Shown here piece after piece: positions 1 to 8,563 of a DNA stretch of 60,343 nt. A program made the translations under genes and the position numbers. The notes under the pieces were generated by a model. The model ran no database searches. It was given only the letters and a program-made list of their open reading frames with translations, and was not told the DNA's origin. This DNA is from Polyangiaceae bacterium. Lineage in GTDB: Bacteria; Myxococcota_A; Polyangia; Polyangiales; Polyangiaceae. Positions within the stretch are counted from its first letter, which is position 1; each line of letters opens with the position of its first letter. The stretch is taken from the NCBI GenBank assembly GCA_022842465.1, contig JALHPN010000026.1, positions 1 through 60,343 on the forward strand. The letters are read 5' to 3'.

Positions 1-1
1 G

Positions 2-1153
2 CGTCCGCCGCTCCCGCCCGCGGGTCCGCCGGTCGAGACGCGGCCGCCGAACGCGGCGGGCCAGGCGCCTGCCTTCGAGGGGCAGACGCGGGCCCCGTCA
101 CGCCGTGCCAACGTGCCGTTCACGACGCGGATCGTGGCCTCCGGCCTCCAGAGCCCGTGGTCTATCGCGTTCCTCCCCGACGGCGCGCTCCTCGTCACGG
201 AGCGACCCGGACGCCTTCGGATCCTTCGTCGTGACGGGACGACGTCGGCGCCGGTCGCGGGCGCACCGGCGGTCGACGCGGCGGGGCAGGGGGGGCTCCT
301 CGACGTGACGCTCGATCCCGCCTTCGCGACGAACGGCCTCCTCTATCTCAGCTACGCGGAGCCACGCGCGGGCGGCAACGGGACCTCGGTGGCGCGCGCG
401 CGCCTCGTCCGTGACGAGCCGGCAGAGCTCGCCGACGTCCAGACGATCTGGCGGCAGAGGCCGACGGTTCCGTCCGGCATGCACTTCGGCTCGCGCATCG
501 TCGTCTCGCGCGAGGGTCACCTCTTCGTCACGCTCGGCGACCGCGGGAGCCAGCGGGAGGCCGCGCGCGATCTCGGTGGCACGCTCGGGAAGGTCGTGCG
601 CATCCGCACCGACGGCACGGCGCCGGCGGACAACCCGTTCGTCGATCGCGCGGGCGCGCTCCCGGAGATCTGGTCGCTCGGCCATCGCAACGTCCAGTCC
701 GCGGCGTTGAATCCTCTCACCGGCGAGCTCTGGACGGTCGAGCACGGGGCGCGCGGCGGCGACGAGCTCAACATCGCGCGCGCCGGCAAGGACTACGGCT
801 GGCCGCTCACGACCTACGGCATCGACTACGACGGCACCCCGGTCGGCGCGGGTCTCACGTCCGCGCCCGGGATCGAGCAGCCGGTCTACTACTGGGACCC
901 GGTCATCGCGCCGTCCGGGATGGCGTTCTACGAGGCGGACCGCGCGCCGGCCTGGAAGGGCAGCTTGTTCGTCGGGGCGCTGGCGGGGACACACCTCGCG
1001 CGCCTGACGATCGACGGAGACCGCGTCGTCGGCGAAGAGCGACTCCTCGAGGGCGAGGGGCGCATCCGCGACGTCCGCGTCGGTCCGGAGGGGACGCTCT
1101 TCGTCGCGAACGAGTCCCGCGGTCACATCGTCGAGCTCGTCCCGACCCCGTGA
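2..1153 (+). CDS. PQQ-dependent sugar dehydrogenase (GSDH family), 5' end missing
   Basis: The frame is already open at the left edge, so the gene starts upstream; a GTG near 113 is unlikely to be the true start because coding sequence continues before it with a Pro/Ala-rich linker and the motif [13 protein letters not shown]. The rest reads as a six-bladed beta-propeller of the soluble glucose/sorbosone dehydrogenase family: [17 protein letters not shown] opens blade 1, and [18 protein letters not shown] and [14 protein letters not shown] are family hallmarks that line the PQQ and calcium site. Such enzymes oxidise aldoses outside the cytoplasm and pass electrons to the respiratory chain. 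An export signal is expected in the missing part. Substrate is unknown. Confidence 0.9.
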   Translation, partial: RPPLPPAGPPVETRPPNAAGQAPAFEGQTRAPSRRANVPFTTRIVASGLQSPWSIAFLPDGALLVTERPGRLRILRRDGTTSAPVAGAPAVDAAGQGGLLDVTLDPAFATNGLLYLSYAEPRAGGNGTSVARARLVRDEPAELADVQTIWRQRPTVPSGMHFGSRIVVSREGHLFVTLGDRGSQREAARDLGGTLGKVVRIRTDGTAPADNPFVDRAGALPEIWSLGHRNVQSAALNPLTGELWTVEHGARGGDELNIARAGKDYGWPLTTYGIDYDGTPVGAGLTSAPGIEQPVYYWDPVIAPSGMAFYEADRAPAWKGSLFVGALAGTHLARLTIDGDRVVGEERLLEGEGRIRDVRVGPEGTLFVANESRGHIVELVPTP

Positions 1154-1205
1154 TGCCGCCGACGGCAAGGTGGGCTGACTACGGCGGGCAGTCCGTCGTC
1201 TCCGG

Positions 1206-2051
1206 TCACCGGCCGCTGCACGGGGTCGTGATGTCGCCGCTCTCGTCGCCCTTCAGGAAGACGCCGCTCACGAAGCCTTCCTTGCCGCCGACCGTGACCT
1301 TCACCCACTTGTCGTGGGAGAAGCCCGACGACGACACTGTGTCGCCCTCGGTCCAGCAGCTCGCGTCGAGCTTGCCGTTCGCCGACACCCTGCCGACGAC
1401 CGCTGCGCTCGTCGAGGCGCGCGCATGCACCGTCGCCGCCTTCCACGCCGTGACGGTCCCGTCGGACTCCCCGTCGTTGCCCACCTCCTCGGGCGCGGGC
1501 GCGGGCGTGGTGTCGACGACGCCCTTCGCCTTGCAGGGAAGCGACACGCCGCGCGCGCGGAGGTACTCGACGGGGTTCATCCCGTTGCCCGAGCCGACGC
1601 GGCTCGCGCTGCGGTAGGTCCGGAGGTGGAGGTGCGGTCCGGTCGAGCGCCCCTCCGATCCGACGGCGGCGATCTTCTGGCCCGCCTTCACGCGCGCTCC
1701 CGCCTGGACGAAGCGTCGCGACATGTGGCCGTACTCGGTCATGCTGCCGTCGTCGTGCTTGATGCGGATCCACTGGCCGTAGCCCTGCGCCGGGCCGGAG
1801 ACGGTGACCGTGCCTGCCATGACGGCGAAGATGGGCGTTCCGATCTTGTTCGCGAGGTCGACGCCGTCGTGTCCGCCGTGGAAGCCCTGCGAGACGCGCG
1901 CGTCGACGGGGCACGCGCCGCCTCCGCCCGAGACGACCGCGCTCTCGTCCGTGCCCTCTTCTTCTTCGGCGAAGCCGTCCTCCGCCGTCGGCGCCGCGCA
2001 GCCGAGACCGACGAAGGCGAGCACGGAGGCGACGAGCAGGAGTCTGGCCAT
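1206..2051 (-). CDS. M23-family metallopeptidase lipoprotein with C-terminal SH3-like region
   Basis: 281 residues from the ATG at 2051; a longer start at 2081 would put ten residues before the signal peptide. MARLLLVASVLAFVGLGC is a lipoprotein signal with Cys18 as the lipidated residue, followed by an acidic linker. The LytM/M23 zinc site is complete: His61 and Asp65 in HDGVD, and His140/His142 in GPHLHL. Such enzymes cut peptide cross-links or glycyl bonds in peptidoglycan. The C-terminal 90 residues (VHARASTSAAVVGRV, then GFVSGVFLKGD) resemble a bacterial SH3 domain, a usual cell-wall targeting module. It is transcribed alone, downstream of the APC permease gene but separated by a hairpin. 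Either self-wall remodelling or prey lysis is possible. Confidence 0.9.
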   Translation of the reverse strand: MARLLLVASVLAFVGLGCAAPTAEDGFAEEEEGTDESAVVSGGGGACPVDARVSQGFHGGHDGVDLANKIGTPIFAVMAGTVTVSGPAQGYGQWIRIKHDDGSMTEYGHMSRRFVQAGARVKAGQKIAAVGSEGRSTGPHLHLRTYRSASRVGSGNGMNPVEYLRARGVSLPCKAKGVVDTTPAPAPEEVGNDGESDGTVTAWKAATVHARASTSAAVVGRVSANGKLDASCWTEGDTVSSSGFSHDKWVKVTVGGKEGFVSGVFLKGDESGDITTPCSGR

Positions 2052-2104
2052 GTCCCACCCAGGGGCAGACGGCGTGCCCACGTCACGCGCGCGGAGATCA
2101 CCGG

Positions 2105-2135
2105 CGAGGCTCCCGCATTTCCGGGAGAGGCCTCG
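2105..2135 (-). terminator. Possible hairpin terminator after the APC permease
   Basis: CGAGGCTCCCG at 2105-2115 can pair with CGGGAG and CCTCG at 2122-2135, leaving a short bulge and a six-base loop. It lies about 100 bases past the permease stop and upstream of the M23 gene start. No T-tract follows, so intrinsic termination is only suggested; it could equally act in the M23 leader. Confidence 0.3.
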
Positions 2136-2236
2136 CGCGGCTCCGATCGCCTCATGCGAACCGGCGCTCCATGAGAGCCGCGATCAGGGGTGATCACAGC
2201 GCCGCCGGAAAGCTGCGGCGCGGGCGCCCGCCGCGG

Positions 2237-3730
2237 CTAGGGCGCGGCGCTCGAGGCGGCTTCGCCCCGACGGAGCGTCGAGTGCGTGCGCCCGTAGGCG
2301 ACGTAGAGGACGAGCCCGATCGCGAGCCACACGCCGAGGCGCAGCCAGTTCGGCCAGCCGAGGCCGAAGATCATCGCGGTGCACAGGACTGCGCCGGACA
2401 GCGAGACGAGCGGCACGGCAGGGACGCGGAACGGCCGCGCGAGCTGTGGCTCCTTCACGCGCATCACCCACACGCCGAGCGAGACGAGGATGAACGCGAA
2501 GAGCGTCCCGATGCTCGTCATGTCGCCGACCACGTCGCCGGGGACGAACGCCGCGAACGCGCCGACGAACACGAGGAAGAGGAGGTTCGACTTGTACGGC
2601 GTCTTGAACCTCGGGTGGAGCTCGGAGAACATCTTCGGTACGAGCCCGTCGCGGCTCATCGAGAAGAAGACGCGCGACTGTCCGAGCAGCATGACGAGGA
2701 TGACGGAGGAGAAGCCGCCGAGGATGGCCACCGTCACGAAGTTCGCGAGCCAGCCGTAGCCCGGCATCGCGCGCTGGATCGCCTGCGCGACGGAGGCCTC
2801 GCTGCCCGTGGTCCGGAAGAACTCGACCGGCGCGAGCCCGGTGAGCACGTGGGCGAAGAGGACGTAGAGCACGGTGCACACCGCGAGCGAGCCGAGGATC
2901 GCGATCGGCATGTCGCGCTTCGGATTCTTCGCCTCCTGCGCCGCGGTCGACACGGCGTCGAACCCGATGAAGGCGAAGAACACGATCCCGGCCGCGCCGA
3001 GCACGCCCATCGCGCCGCCGTACGCGTGCGTGACGCCCTGCCTGTCCGTGTACTCGGAGGCCGGCGGGATGTAGGGCGTGTGGTTCGCCGGGTCGATGAA
3101 CCGCCAGCCGAGCCCGATGATGAGGATGACGATCGCGATCTTCACGAAGACGATGATCGAGTTCACGACCGCGGACTCGTGGATCCCGCGGACGAGCAGC
3201 AGCGTCAGGACGACGAGGATGCCGAGCGCCGGGATGTTCACGATCCCGTGCGCGCCCGTGACGACGTCCACCTCGAACGGTGAGTGGCAGAGCGCGTAGG
3301 GGATGTGGATGCCGAAGATCTCGAGGAGCTTGTTCAGGTACTCGCTCCACGCGATCGCCACCGTCGCCGCGCCGAGGGCGTACTCCAGCGTGAGATCCCA
3401 CCCGATGATCCACGCCACGAGCTCGCCCATCGTCGCGTACGTGTACGTGTACGCGCTGCCGGCGATCGGCAGCATCGAGGCGAGCTCCGCGTAGCAGAGC
3501 CCGGCGAACGCGCAGCCGACCGCCGCGACGACGAAGCCGAGCGTGACGGAGGGCCCCGCGCTCGTGGCCGCCGCCGCCGCCGTCCGCACGAAGAGTCCGG
3601 CGCCGATGATGGCTCCGATCCCCAACGCGACGAGCGACCCCGCCCCGAGCGTGCGCTTCAGTCCCGACCCCGTGCCCTCGGCTTCCGCTTGGAGATGCGC
3701 GATCGGCTTTCGTGCCCAGATGCTTGCCAT
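2237..3730 (-). CDS. APC superfamily amino acid permease
   Basis: 497 residues with about twelve hydrophobic segments. The first carries the APC signature IGAIIGAGLFVRTA, the unwound substrate-binding part of TM1. Segments such as GSAYTYTYATMGELVAWIIG (TM3 region) and FFAFIGFDAVSTAAQEAKNPKRDMP (TM6 and following loop, quoted in parts: FIGFDAVSTAAQEAKNP) match the cationic amino acid transporter/YfnA branch, which imports amino acids by proton symport or exchange. It is monocistronic as far as can be seen; the divergent neighbour is the OsmC gene, with about 75 bases between the two starts. Substrate cannot be decided from sequence. Confidence 0.92.
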   Translation of the reverse strand: MASIWARKPIAHLQAEAEGTGSGLKRTLGAGSLVALGIGAIIGAGLFVRTAAAAATSAGPSVTLGFVVAAVGCAFAGLCYAELASMLPIAGSAYTYTYATMGELVAWIIGWDLTLEYALGAATVAIAWSEYLNKLLEIFGIHIPYALCHSPFEVDVVTGAHGIVNIPALGILVVLTLLLVRGIHESAVVNSIIVFVKIAIVILIIGLGWRFIDPANHTPYIPPASEYTDRQGVTHAYGGAMGVLGAAGIVFFAFIGFDAVSTAAQEAKNPKRDMPIAILGSLAVCTVLYVLFAHVLTGLAPVEFFRTTGSEASVAQAIQRAMPGYGWLANFVTVAILGGFSSVILVMLLGQSRVFFSMSRDGLVPKMFSELHPRFKTPYKSNLLFLVFVGAFAAFVPGDVVGDMTSIGTLFAFILVSLGVWVMRVKEPQLARPFRVPAVPLVSLSGAVLCTAMIFGLGWPNWLRLGVWLAIGLVLYVAYGRTHSTLRRGEAASSAAP

Positions 3731-3806
3731 GCGCGACCACTCTTAACACGCGCGCGCGAACGCGGAGCCGTCGAAGTGAAGCAGAGGGGCTAGGATGCCC
3801 CTCGTC

Positions 3807-4256
3807 ATGTCCCTCCACCACACCTCCCTCGCCTGGCAACGAACGACCTCCGACTTCGCGTACGAGACCTACGGGCGCGATCACGTCCTCACCTTCGGCG
3901 GCGGCGCGCGCCTCGAAGCCTCGGCTGCGCCGGAGTACCGCGGCGACGCGACGCGGGCGAACCCCGAGGAGCAGCTCGTCGGGGCGCTCTCGAGCTGTCA
4001 CATGCTGACGTTCCTCGCCGTGTGCGCGAAGAAGGGGCTCGTCGTCGACGCCTACACGGACGACGCAGAGGGCGTCCTCGAGAAGAACACGGAGGGCCGG
4101 CTCGCCGTCACACGCGTCACGCTGAGGCCCCGGGTGACCTTCGGCGGCGAGGCGGCGGTGGACGCGACGAAGCTCGCCGAGCTCCACGCCGCCGCGCACC
4201 GCGGATGCTTCATCGCGAGCTCGGTGAAGACGGTGGTGACGGTCGAGTCGCGCTGA
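3807..4256 (+). CDS. OsmC family peroxiredoxin-like protein
   Basis: 149 residues from ATG 3807 (an alternative ATG lies at 3795). The two redox cysteines of OsmC/Ohr proteins are present: Cys64 in LSSCHML and Cys134 in HRGCFIASS, separated by 70 residues as usual. Family members reduce organic hydroperoxides in the cytoplasm with thiol donors. The NPEEQLVGALSSCH stretch is typical of the OsmC-like rather than the Ohr branch. The stop codon is one base from the start of the next small lipoprotein gene, so the two are probably co-transcribed. Confidence 0.93.
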   Translation: MSLHHTSLAWQRTTSDFAYETYGRDHVLTFGGGARLEASAAPEYRGDATRANPEEQLVGALSSCHMLTFLAVCAKKGLVVDAYTDDAEGVLEKNTEGRLAVTRVTLRPRVTFGGEAAVDATKLAELHAAAHRGCFIASSVKTVVTVESR

Positions 4257-4257
4257 G

Positions 4258-4476
4258 ATGCGTTCTCAGGCGTTCTCCCTCCTCCTCGCTCTTCCGCTCG
4301 TCGGCTGCCCTCCGGCCGACAAGGAGAGGGCGAAGCCGGCGCCCTCCGGCCCCGAGGGGTGCGCGAAGTTCGGGCAGACGTGCGAGGTGTCGCCCGGCAA
4401 GCTCGGCACCTGCGTCGCGAAGGACGGCTGCACGGCCGACGGCGCCGCGTGCCTCGTGTGTCAGTCGCAGCACTGA
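4258..4476 (+). CDS. Small cysteine-rich lipoprotein
   Basis: 72 residues. MRSQAFSLLLALPLVGC is a lipoprotein signal with Cys17 as modification site; the mature part holds six further cysteines in a compact pattern (CAKFGQTCEV, GTCVAKDGC, CLVC), suggesting three disulfides in the envelope. The ATG lies one base after the OsmC stop, consistent with translational coupling. Function unknown; short Cys-rich lipoproteins with this CxxxGxTC pattern are common in Polyangia. Confidence 0.75.
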   Translation: MRSQAFSLLLALPLVGCPPADKERAKPAPSGPEGCAKFGQTCEVSPGKLGTCVAKDGCTADGAACLVCQSQH

Positions 4477-4618
4477 TGCGCCCATGACGGCGGTGCGGGG
4501 GGACGCTCCGACGTCCACCGGTGCGCGCCGGGTTCCCCTTCGAGGTCACGAACCCGCGCGAAAACAAGCCGATCCGCGCGCGCCGTCGCGATGGAACGCC
4601 GTATGCTGCGTGCATCGC

Positions 4619-5692
4619 ATGCGCCTTCGCCTCGCCTGCTTCCCGTTCGCTTCGCTCGCCGTCCTCGTCGCCGCGTGCAGCGGCGCCTCCGCGTCGGACG
4701 TCCCGTCGACGCCCGACGCGAGCGCCGTCCCTCCGGCGCTCGACGCGGGCGCGCCCTCGCCGGACGGAGGGACGTCGACCCCGATCCCCGACGCCAGCGC
4801 GCCGCCGACCTCCTCGCCGAGCGCGGGCTGCATGCTCGCGGCGAGCCGCTACCCGGCGGGTACGACCGAGGGGAGCATCGTCTTCGGCGGGAGGAAGCGC
4901 ACCTTCCGCGTCCACGTACCGGCGAGCTACGCGGCCGGCAAGCCCGCGCCCGCCGTCCTCCTCTTCCACGGCGGCGCGGGTAGCGGGGCTCAGCTGCAGG
5001 GCGAGTCTGCCGAGATGGATCCGATCGCCGAGCGCGAGGGCTTCCTCACGATCTACCCCGACGGCACCGGTCTCGTGCAGACGTGGAACGGCGGGCTCTG
5101 TTGCGGCAAGGCCGTCGAGGACGACGTCGACGACGTCGGCTTCGTGGGCAAGCTCCTCGATCAGCTCGAGAAGGAGCTCTGCGTCGACACGAAGCGCGTC
5201 TTCGCCACCGGCATGTCGAACGGCGCCATCCTGACTCATCGCCTCGCGTGCGAGCTCTCGTCGCGCTTCGCCGCCGTCGCGCCCGTCGCCGGCACGATCG
5301 GCGTCGGCACGTGCCAGCCCGACCAGAGCGTGGCCGTCATGCAGATCCACGGGACGATGGACGGCCACGTCCCCTTCGCGGGAGGCGTGGGCTGCGGCCC
5401 TGCCGGCGTCGCGTTCGTCTCGGTGCCCGACACGCTCGCGGGCTGGCGCCAGCGGAACGGCTGCGCGGCGACCTCGAAGCCGACGTTCCAGCAAGGGAAC
5501 GGATCGTGCGTCGCCTACGACGGCTGCCAGGCGCCGGTCGTCCTCTGCTCCGTCGAGGGCGGCGGGCACAGCTGGCCGGGCGGTGTGCCGAAGGTCGGCG
5601 TCGTCGACTGCCCCGCGGACGGGCCGCAGAGCACGACCTTCTCGGCGAGCGAAGTCGCCTGGTCGTTCTTCGCGGCGAATCCGAAGCGGTGA
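4619..5692 (+). CDS. LpqC/PHB-depolymerase-type esterase lipoprotein
   Basis: 357 residues from ATG 4619. Signal MRLRLACFPFASLAVLVAAC gives lipidated Cys20, followed by a 50-residue Pro/Ser/Asp linker. The alpha/beta hydrolase domain contains the oxyanion region LLFHGGAGSG, the nucleophile elbow GMSNGA (Ser200) and the catalytic His317 in EGGGHSWPGG; an Asp in IHGTMDGHVPF may be the acid. This arrangement is that of the esterase D/PHB depolymerase (LpqC) family, which includes feruloyl and polyester esterases. Extra cysteines (LCCGKAV, YDGC) suggest disulfides outside the cytoplasm. Likely an outer-surface esterase; the substrate cannot be named. Confidence 0.88.
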   Translation: MRLRLACFPFASLAVLVAACSGASASDVPSTPDASAVPPALDAGAPSPDGGTSTPIPDASAPPTSSPSAGCMLAASRYPAGTTEGSIVFGGRKRTFRVHVPASYAAGKPAPAVLLFHGGAGSGAQLQGESAEMDPIAEREGFLTIYPDGTGLVQTWNGGLCCGKAVEDDVDDVGFVGKLLDQLEKELCVDTKRVFATGMSNGAILTHRLACELSSRFAAVAPVAGTIGVGTCQPDQSVAVMQIHGTMDGHVPFAGGVGCGPAGVAFVSVPDTLAGWRQRNGCAATSKPTFQQGNGSCVAYDGCQAPVVLCSVEGGGHSWPGGVPKVGVVDCPADGPQSTTFSASEVAWSFFAANPKR

Positions 5693-5714
5693 TCGCGCGG
5701 GTGCGCTCGAACGA

Positions 5715-7127
5715 TCAGCGAAGGCGGAACTGGAGCGTCTCGTCCTCGGACGTCCCCGTGCTCTGGCTGATGCCGAACGTGCGCGGGCCCGAGCCGTTGA
5801 TCGCGTCGCAGGCGCCCCCGAAGCGCGACTTCTGCGTCGTGGCGTGCACGCAGATCTCGCCGTCGGCGAGGCGCGCGGACCCGCATGCCTCGCCGGGGTC
5901 GCCGTCGGCGCCGATGATCTGGATCTCGTCCTGCCGATGCCAGACGTCACTCGCGCGTGGATTCGCCTCGTAGAGGAAGGCCTCGTGACCCGACTCGAAG
6001 CCCCACGCCTTGGGGGCGACGAACGACATCCGATACGTGTTCGCCGAGAGGAGCGGCTGCTCGATGACGGTGCAGCCCGCGACGGGGAGGATCTTCCGGT
6101 TCAGCAGGTTCGCGTTGCGCTCGAGGATGGTTTGCGTCGAGCCCGTCGACTCGCGCGCGCCGAGGTCGCAGCTCACGTCGTCGCCGTTGTCCTTCTTGTA
6201 CTGCTCGCAGGCGGGGACGAGCACGTTCGCGAGGAAGTCGTTGTCGAAGACGCGCAACGTGTCGCGCGGCGCGCTCGGGGGCGCCCCGCCGGACGCGGGG
6301 GCGGCGGCTGGCACCGGGGCAGGCTCCTGGGGCGAGCCGTCGAAGGCGTCGGCGCAGACCGGCGTCGTCCACTTCACCTGGTGCGCGGCGTCGACCTTGA
6401 GCGACGCGTTGCCGCCGAGCGCCGAGAGGAGCGCGCTCGCGACGGGGCCTCCGCCGAACTGCGAGAGGATCCCGCCGACGCTGAGGTTCACGGCGAGCAC
6501 CGAGTTCATGTAGAAGAACGGCGTCAGGTTGTACGTGTTCCGCATCACGAAGACTTCCTGGCGCGGCGTGTCCCCCGTCGTGTCCTCGAACTCGAAGGCG
6601 AAGCGCACGGGCATCGACACCGAGTAGACGCTCACGCCACCCGACGCGCCGGCGCCCTCGTTGACGGTGAAGCTCCCCGACAGCTTCGTGTACTGGCTGC
6701 GCGCGTTCTGCTCCTGGCCGACCTCGGGGAGCACCTTGATGCGCACGAGCTTGTACTTCGCCCCCGTGCCGCCCGAGGTGCGGAGGAAGAACCCCTGACG
6801 ACCGGCGCGCGAGATGACGGCGTTCACGCGGTCCTTGAGGCCGCCGCGGAGGATCTTCAGCGTGCAGGACTCTCGCTCGTCGGCGGTGAGCTCGTAGTCA
6901 CCGATCTTCTCGTCGCACTTCGGGCAGCCGCCGGCTTCGTCGTCGCAGATCGCGACCTTCGCGCCGACGACGTTGATCGTCGCCGAGGCGGCGGACGCGG
7001 AGCTGCCTTCGTCGTCCTCGCTCGTGCTGCAGCCCGGCGCCCCCGCGACGACGACGAGGATACCTGCCACCCCGAGAAGCCCACCCCGACGAAGACGACG
7101 CGCGATCATGATCGGTGGGCGTTTCAT
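5715..7127 (-). CDS. Large lipoprotein of unknown function
   Basis: 470 residues. A twin-arginine-like basic start (MIARRLRRG) leads into a hydrophobic core and lipobox with Cys33 (VVVAGAPGC). The mature part has a Cys pair in CDDEAGGCPKCDEK, a middle region rich in beta-type residues (YTKLSGSFTVNEG, FAFEFEDTTGD), an Ala/Pro/Gly linker (EPAPVPAAAPASGGAPPS) and a C-terminal domain with paired cysteines. No enzymatic motif was recognised. An internal ATG at 7109 is an alternative start. The gene is convergent with the esterase gene, with 22 bases between the stops. Confidence 0.7.
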   Translation of the reverse strand: MKRPPIMIARRLRRGGLLGVAGILVVVAGAPGCSTSEDDEGSSASAASATINVVGAKVAICDDEAGGCPKCDEKIGDYELTADERESCTLKILRGGLKDRVNAVISRAGRQGFFLRTSGGTGAKYKLVRIKVLPEVGQEQNARSQYTKLSGSFTVNEGAGASGGVSVYSVSMPVRFAFEFEDTTGDTPRQEVFVMRNTYNLTPFFYMNSVLAVNLSVGGILSQFGGGPVASALLSALGGNASLKVDAAHQVKWTTPVCADAFDGSPQEPAPVPAAAPASGGAPPSAPRDTLRVFDNDFLANVLVPACEQYKKDNGDDVSCDLGARESTGSTQTILERNANLLNRKILPVAGCTVIEQPLLSANTYRMSFVAPKAWGFESGHEAFLYEANPRASDVWHRQDEIQIIGADGDPGEACGSARLADGEICVHATTQKSRFGGACDAINGSGPRTFGISQSTGTSEDETLQFRLR

Positions 7128-7231
7128 CGTACGTACCAGCCGAGATCACGCGGGTTCCGCGGCTCTTCGGGGGGATGCGGTGCCGAGTCGGAGGGAACGC
7201 GGCCCCCCTGGGACCGCCGGACACCAGGGCC

Positions 7232-8311
7232 CTAGCGCGCCGGCTCGACCCGGATCGTGCGCGCCCTTCCGTCCTCGCCCGTGACGAAGACGTCGAAGGA
7301 CGTGGCGTCCTCGTGGTGGTCGGGGAGGCGGAACAGCGTGTACGCGGGCCAGGCCTTCGAGCCCGGCACGGCGGCGTCGCCGATCTTCGTGAGGAGCGGT
7401 GTCCGGTTCCACCGACTGTCGTCGGGCAACGATGCCCGCCCCGGAACGGCCAGGATCTCGCCTGGCGCCAGCGTGACCGACCTCGGGAGCTTGCCGAGGT
7501 CGAGCCGTCGGACCTGCACTTCCGCGTCGACGCCGCTGTCCTGGTAGACGAGCGTGCTCGGATCACCGAGGGCGGGCCGGAGGATTCCGGCCCGCGCCGT
7601 CGTGGTCATGTGCTGATGCAGCGAGTAGTACTCGTAGCTCACGGGGCTCGCGTTCGCCTGCGCCTCGCGGCTGGCCTTCGCGAAGCCGGGCTGTCCCTGG
7701 AAGAACGCCTGCAGCGCTTCACGCTGGGTCTTGAAGGTCCTGGTCGCGCCGGCGGTCACGAGGCGCGTGTCGTTGCCCGAAGACGCGATCTCGGCGACGA
7801 CCGTGCCTGCTCCTCGCTCGCGGATGAGCAGGTTGATGGTCGCGGCCTTGCGCAGCGGCCCCTTCCACGTCTCGGCAAACGTGAAGCGCGCCGTCAGCGG
7901 GTGATCGACGGCGGCCTCGTGGTACGTCCTCGAGGCCGTCGTTCCCGACATCCGGACCGGCTCGGTGACGTCGCCCGACCAGACCTCGATGCGCGGGGAC
8001 GACCAGCGTTCCGGGTGGATGCTCGCGGCGAGCTCCGTCCATCGAGCTGCGCGTGCGGTCGGCGTTTCGGCCGCGATCTCGCTCGCCGACTCGGCTACCG
8101 GTGCGTTGGCCGGCGAGCCCTTCGAGCGCGTGGTCGCGGTGCCCCTCGCCGCTGCCGGCACCACGGCCGGCGGTCGCCGGGGCGGTGAAGGGGCCGTCAT
8201 GGCGGGCGGCCGCCGCGGCGGCGGCGCGACGACCTTCGGCCCCGGGGGTGCCCCGTAGAGCACCGGGACGGCGACGAAGGCCAGCAAGCCGAACGGGGTC
8301 ATCCCCGCCAT
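7232..8311 (-). CDS. Exported hypothetical protein with N-terminal membrane segment
   Basis: 359 residues from ATG 8311; the second ATG at 8302 is equally possible, and the frame stays open upstream, so the start is uncertain. A hydrophobic segment (FGLLAFVAVPVLYG) is followed by a Pro-rich linker (APPPRRPPAMTAPSPPRRPP), a periplasm-spanning type of arrangement. The C-terminal 250 residues form a soluble domain with TARFTFAETWKGPLR and TRLVTAGATRTFKTQREA but no motif I can name. Divergent from the 880-residue lipoprotein gene with a 250-base spacer. Confidence 0.6.
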   Translation of the reverse strand: MAGMTPFGLLAFVAVPVLYGAPPGPKVVAPPPRRPPAMTAPSPPRRPPAVVPAAARGTATTRSKGSPANAPVAESASEIAAETPTARAARWTELAASIHPERWSSPRIEVWSGDVTEPVRMSGTTASRTYHEAAVDHPLTARFTFAETWKGPLRKAATINLLIRERGAGTVVAEIASSGNDTRLVTAGATRTFKTQREALQAFFQGQPGFAKASREAQANASPVSYEYYSLHQHMTTTARAGILRPALGDPSTLVYQDSGVDAEVQVRRLDLGKLPRSVTLAPGEILAVPGRASLPDDSRWNRTPLLTKIGDAAVPGSKAWPAYTLFRLPDHHEDATSFDVFVTGEDGRARTIRVEPAR

Positions 8312-8563
8312 GGGGAGCAATCGCCGTACCGCTTCCAGCGGCAGGGCCGCGGCCGCCTTCGACCTCGGGTTTGCGCGGCTTTCCCCGTCCTGCGCACCGG
8401 CGAGCCCCCCCGCCGTGCGACCGCGGGCCGCGCGATTCGCGAAGCGGGCCCGCGGATCGAGATCTCGGAAGCCGCCTTCGAGCACCTTCGCGCGCCGGAA
8501 CCGGATGTCCCCCAGGGGGGTGACATCGCGAATGGCCCGGCCCCGACCTCCGTCCGTGCTCTC

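Noticed and set aside
98..1168. Long minus-strand frame across the sugar dehydrogenase gene
   Set aside because: Composition is Arg/Asp/Val-rich, without folding pattern, as expected for antisense of high-GC coding sequence.
2171..3283. Long plus-strand frame over the permease
   Set aside because: Dominated by Arg, Glu, Asp and His repeats; mirrors hydrophobic codons of the permease on the other strand.
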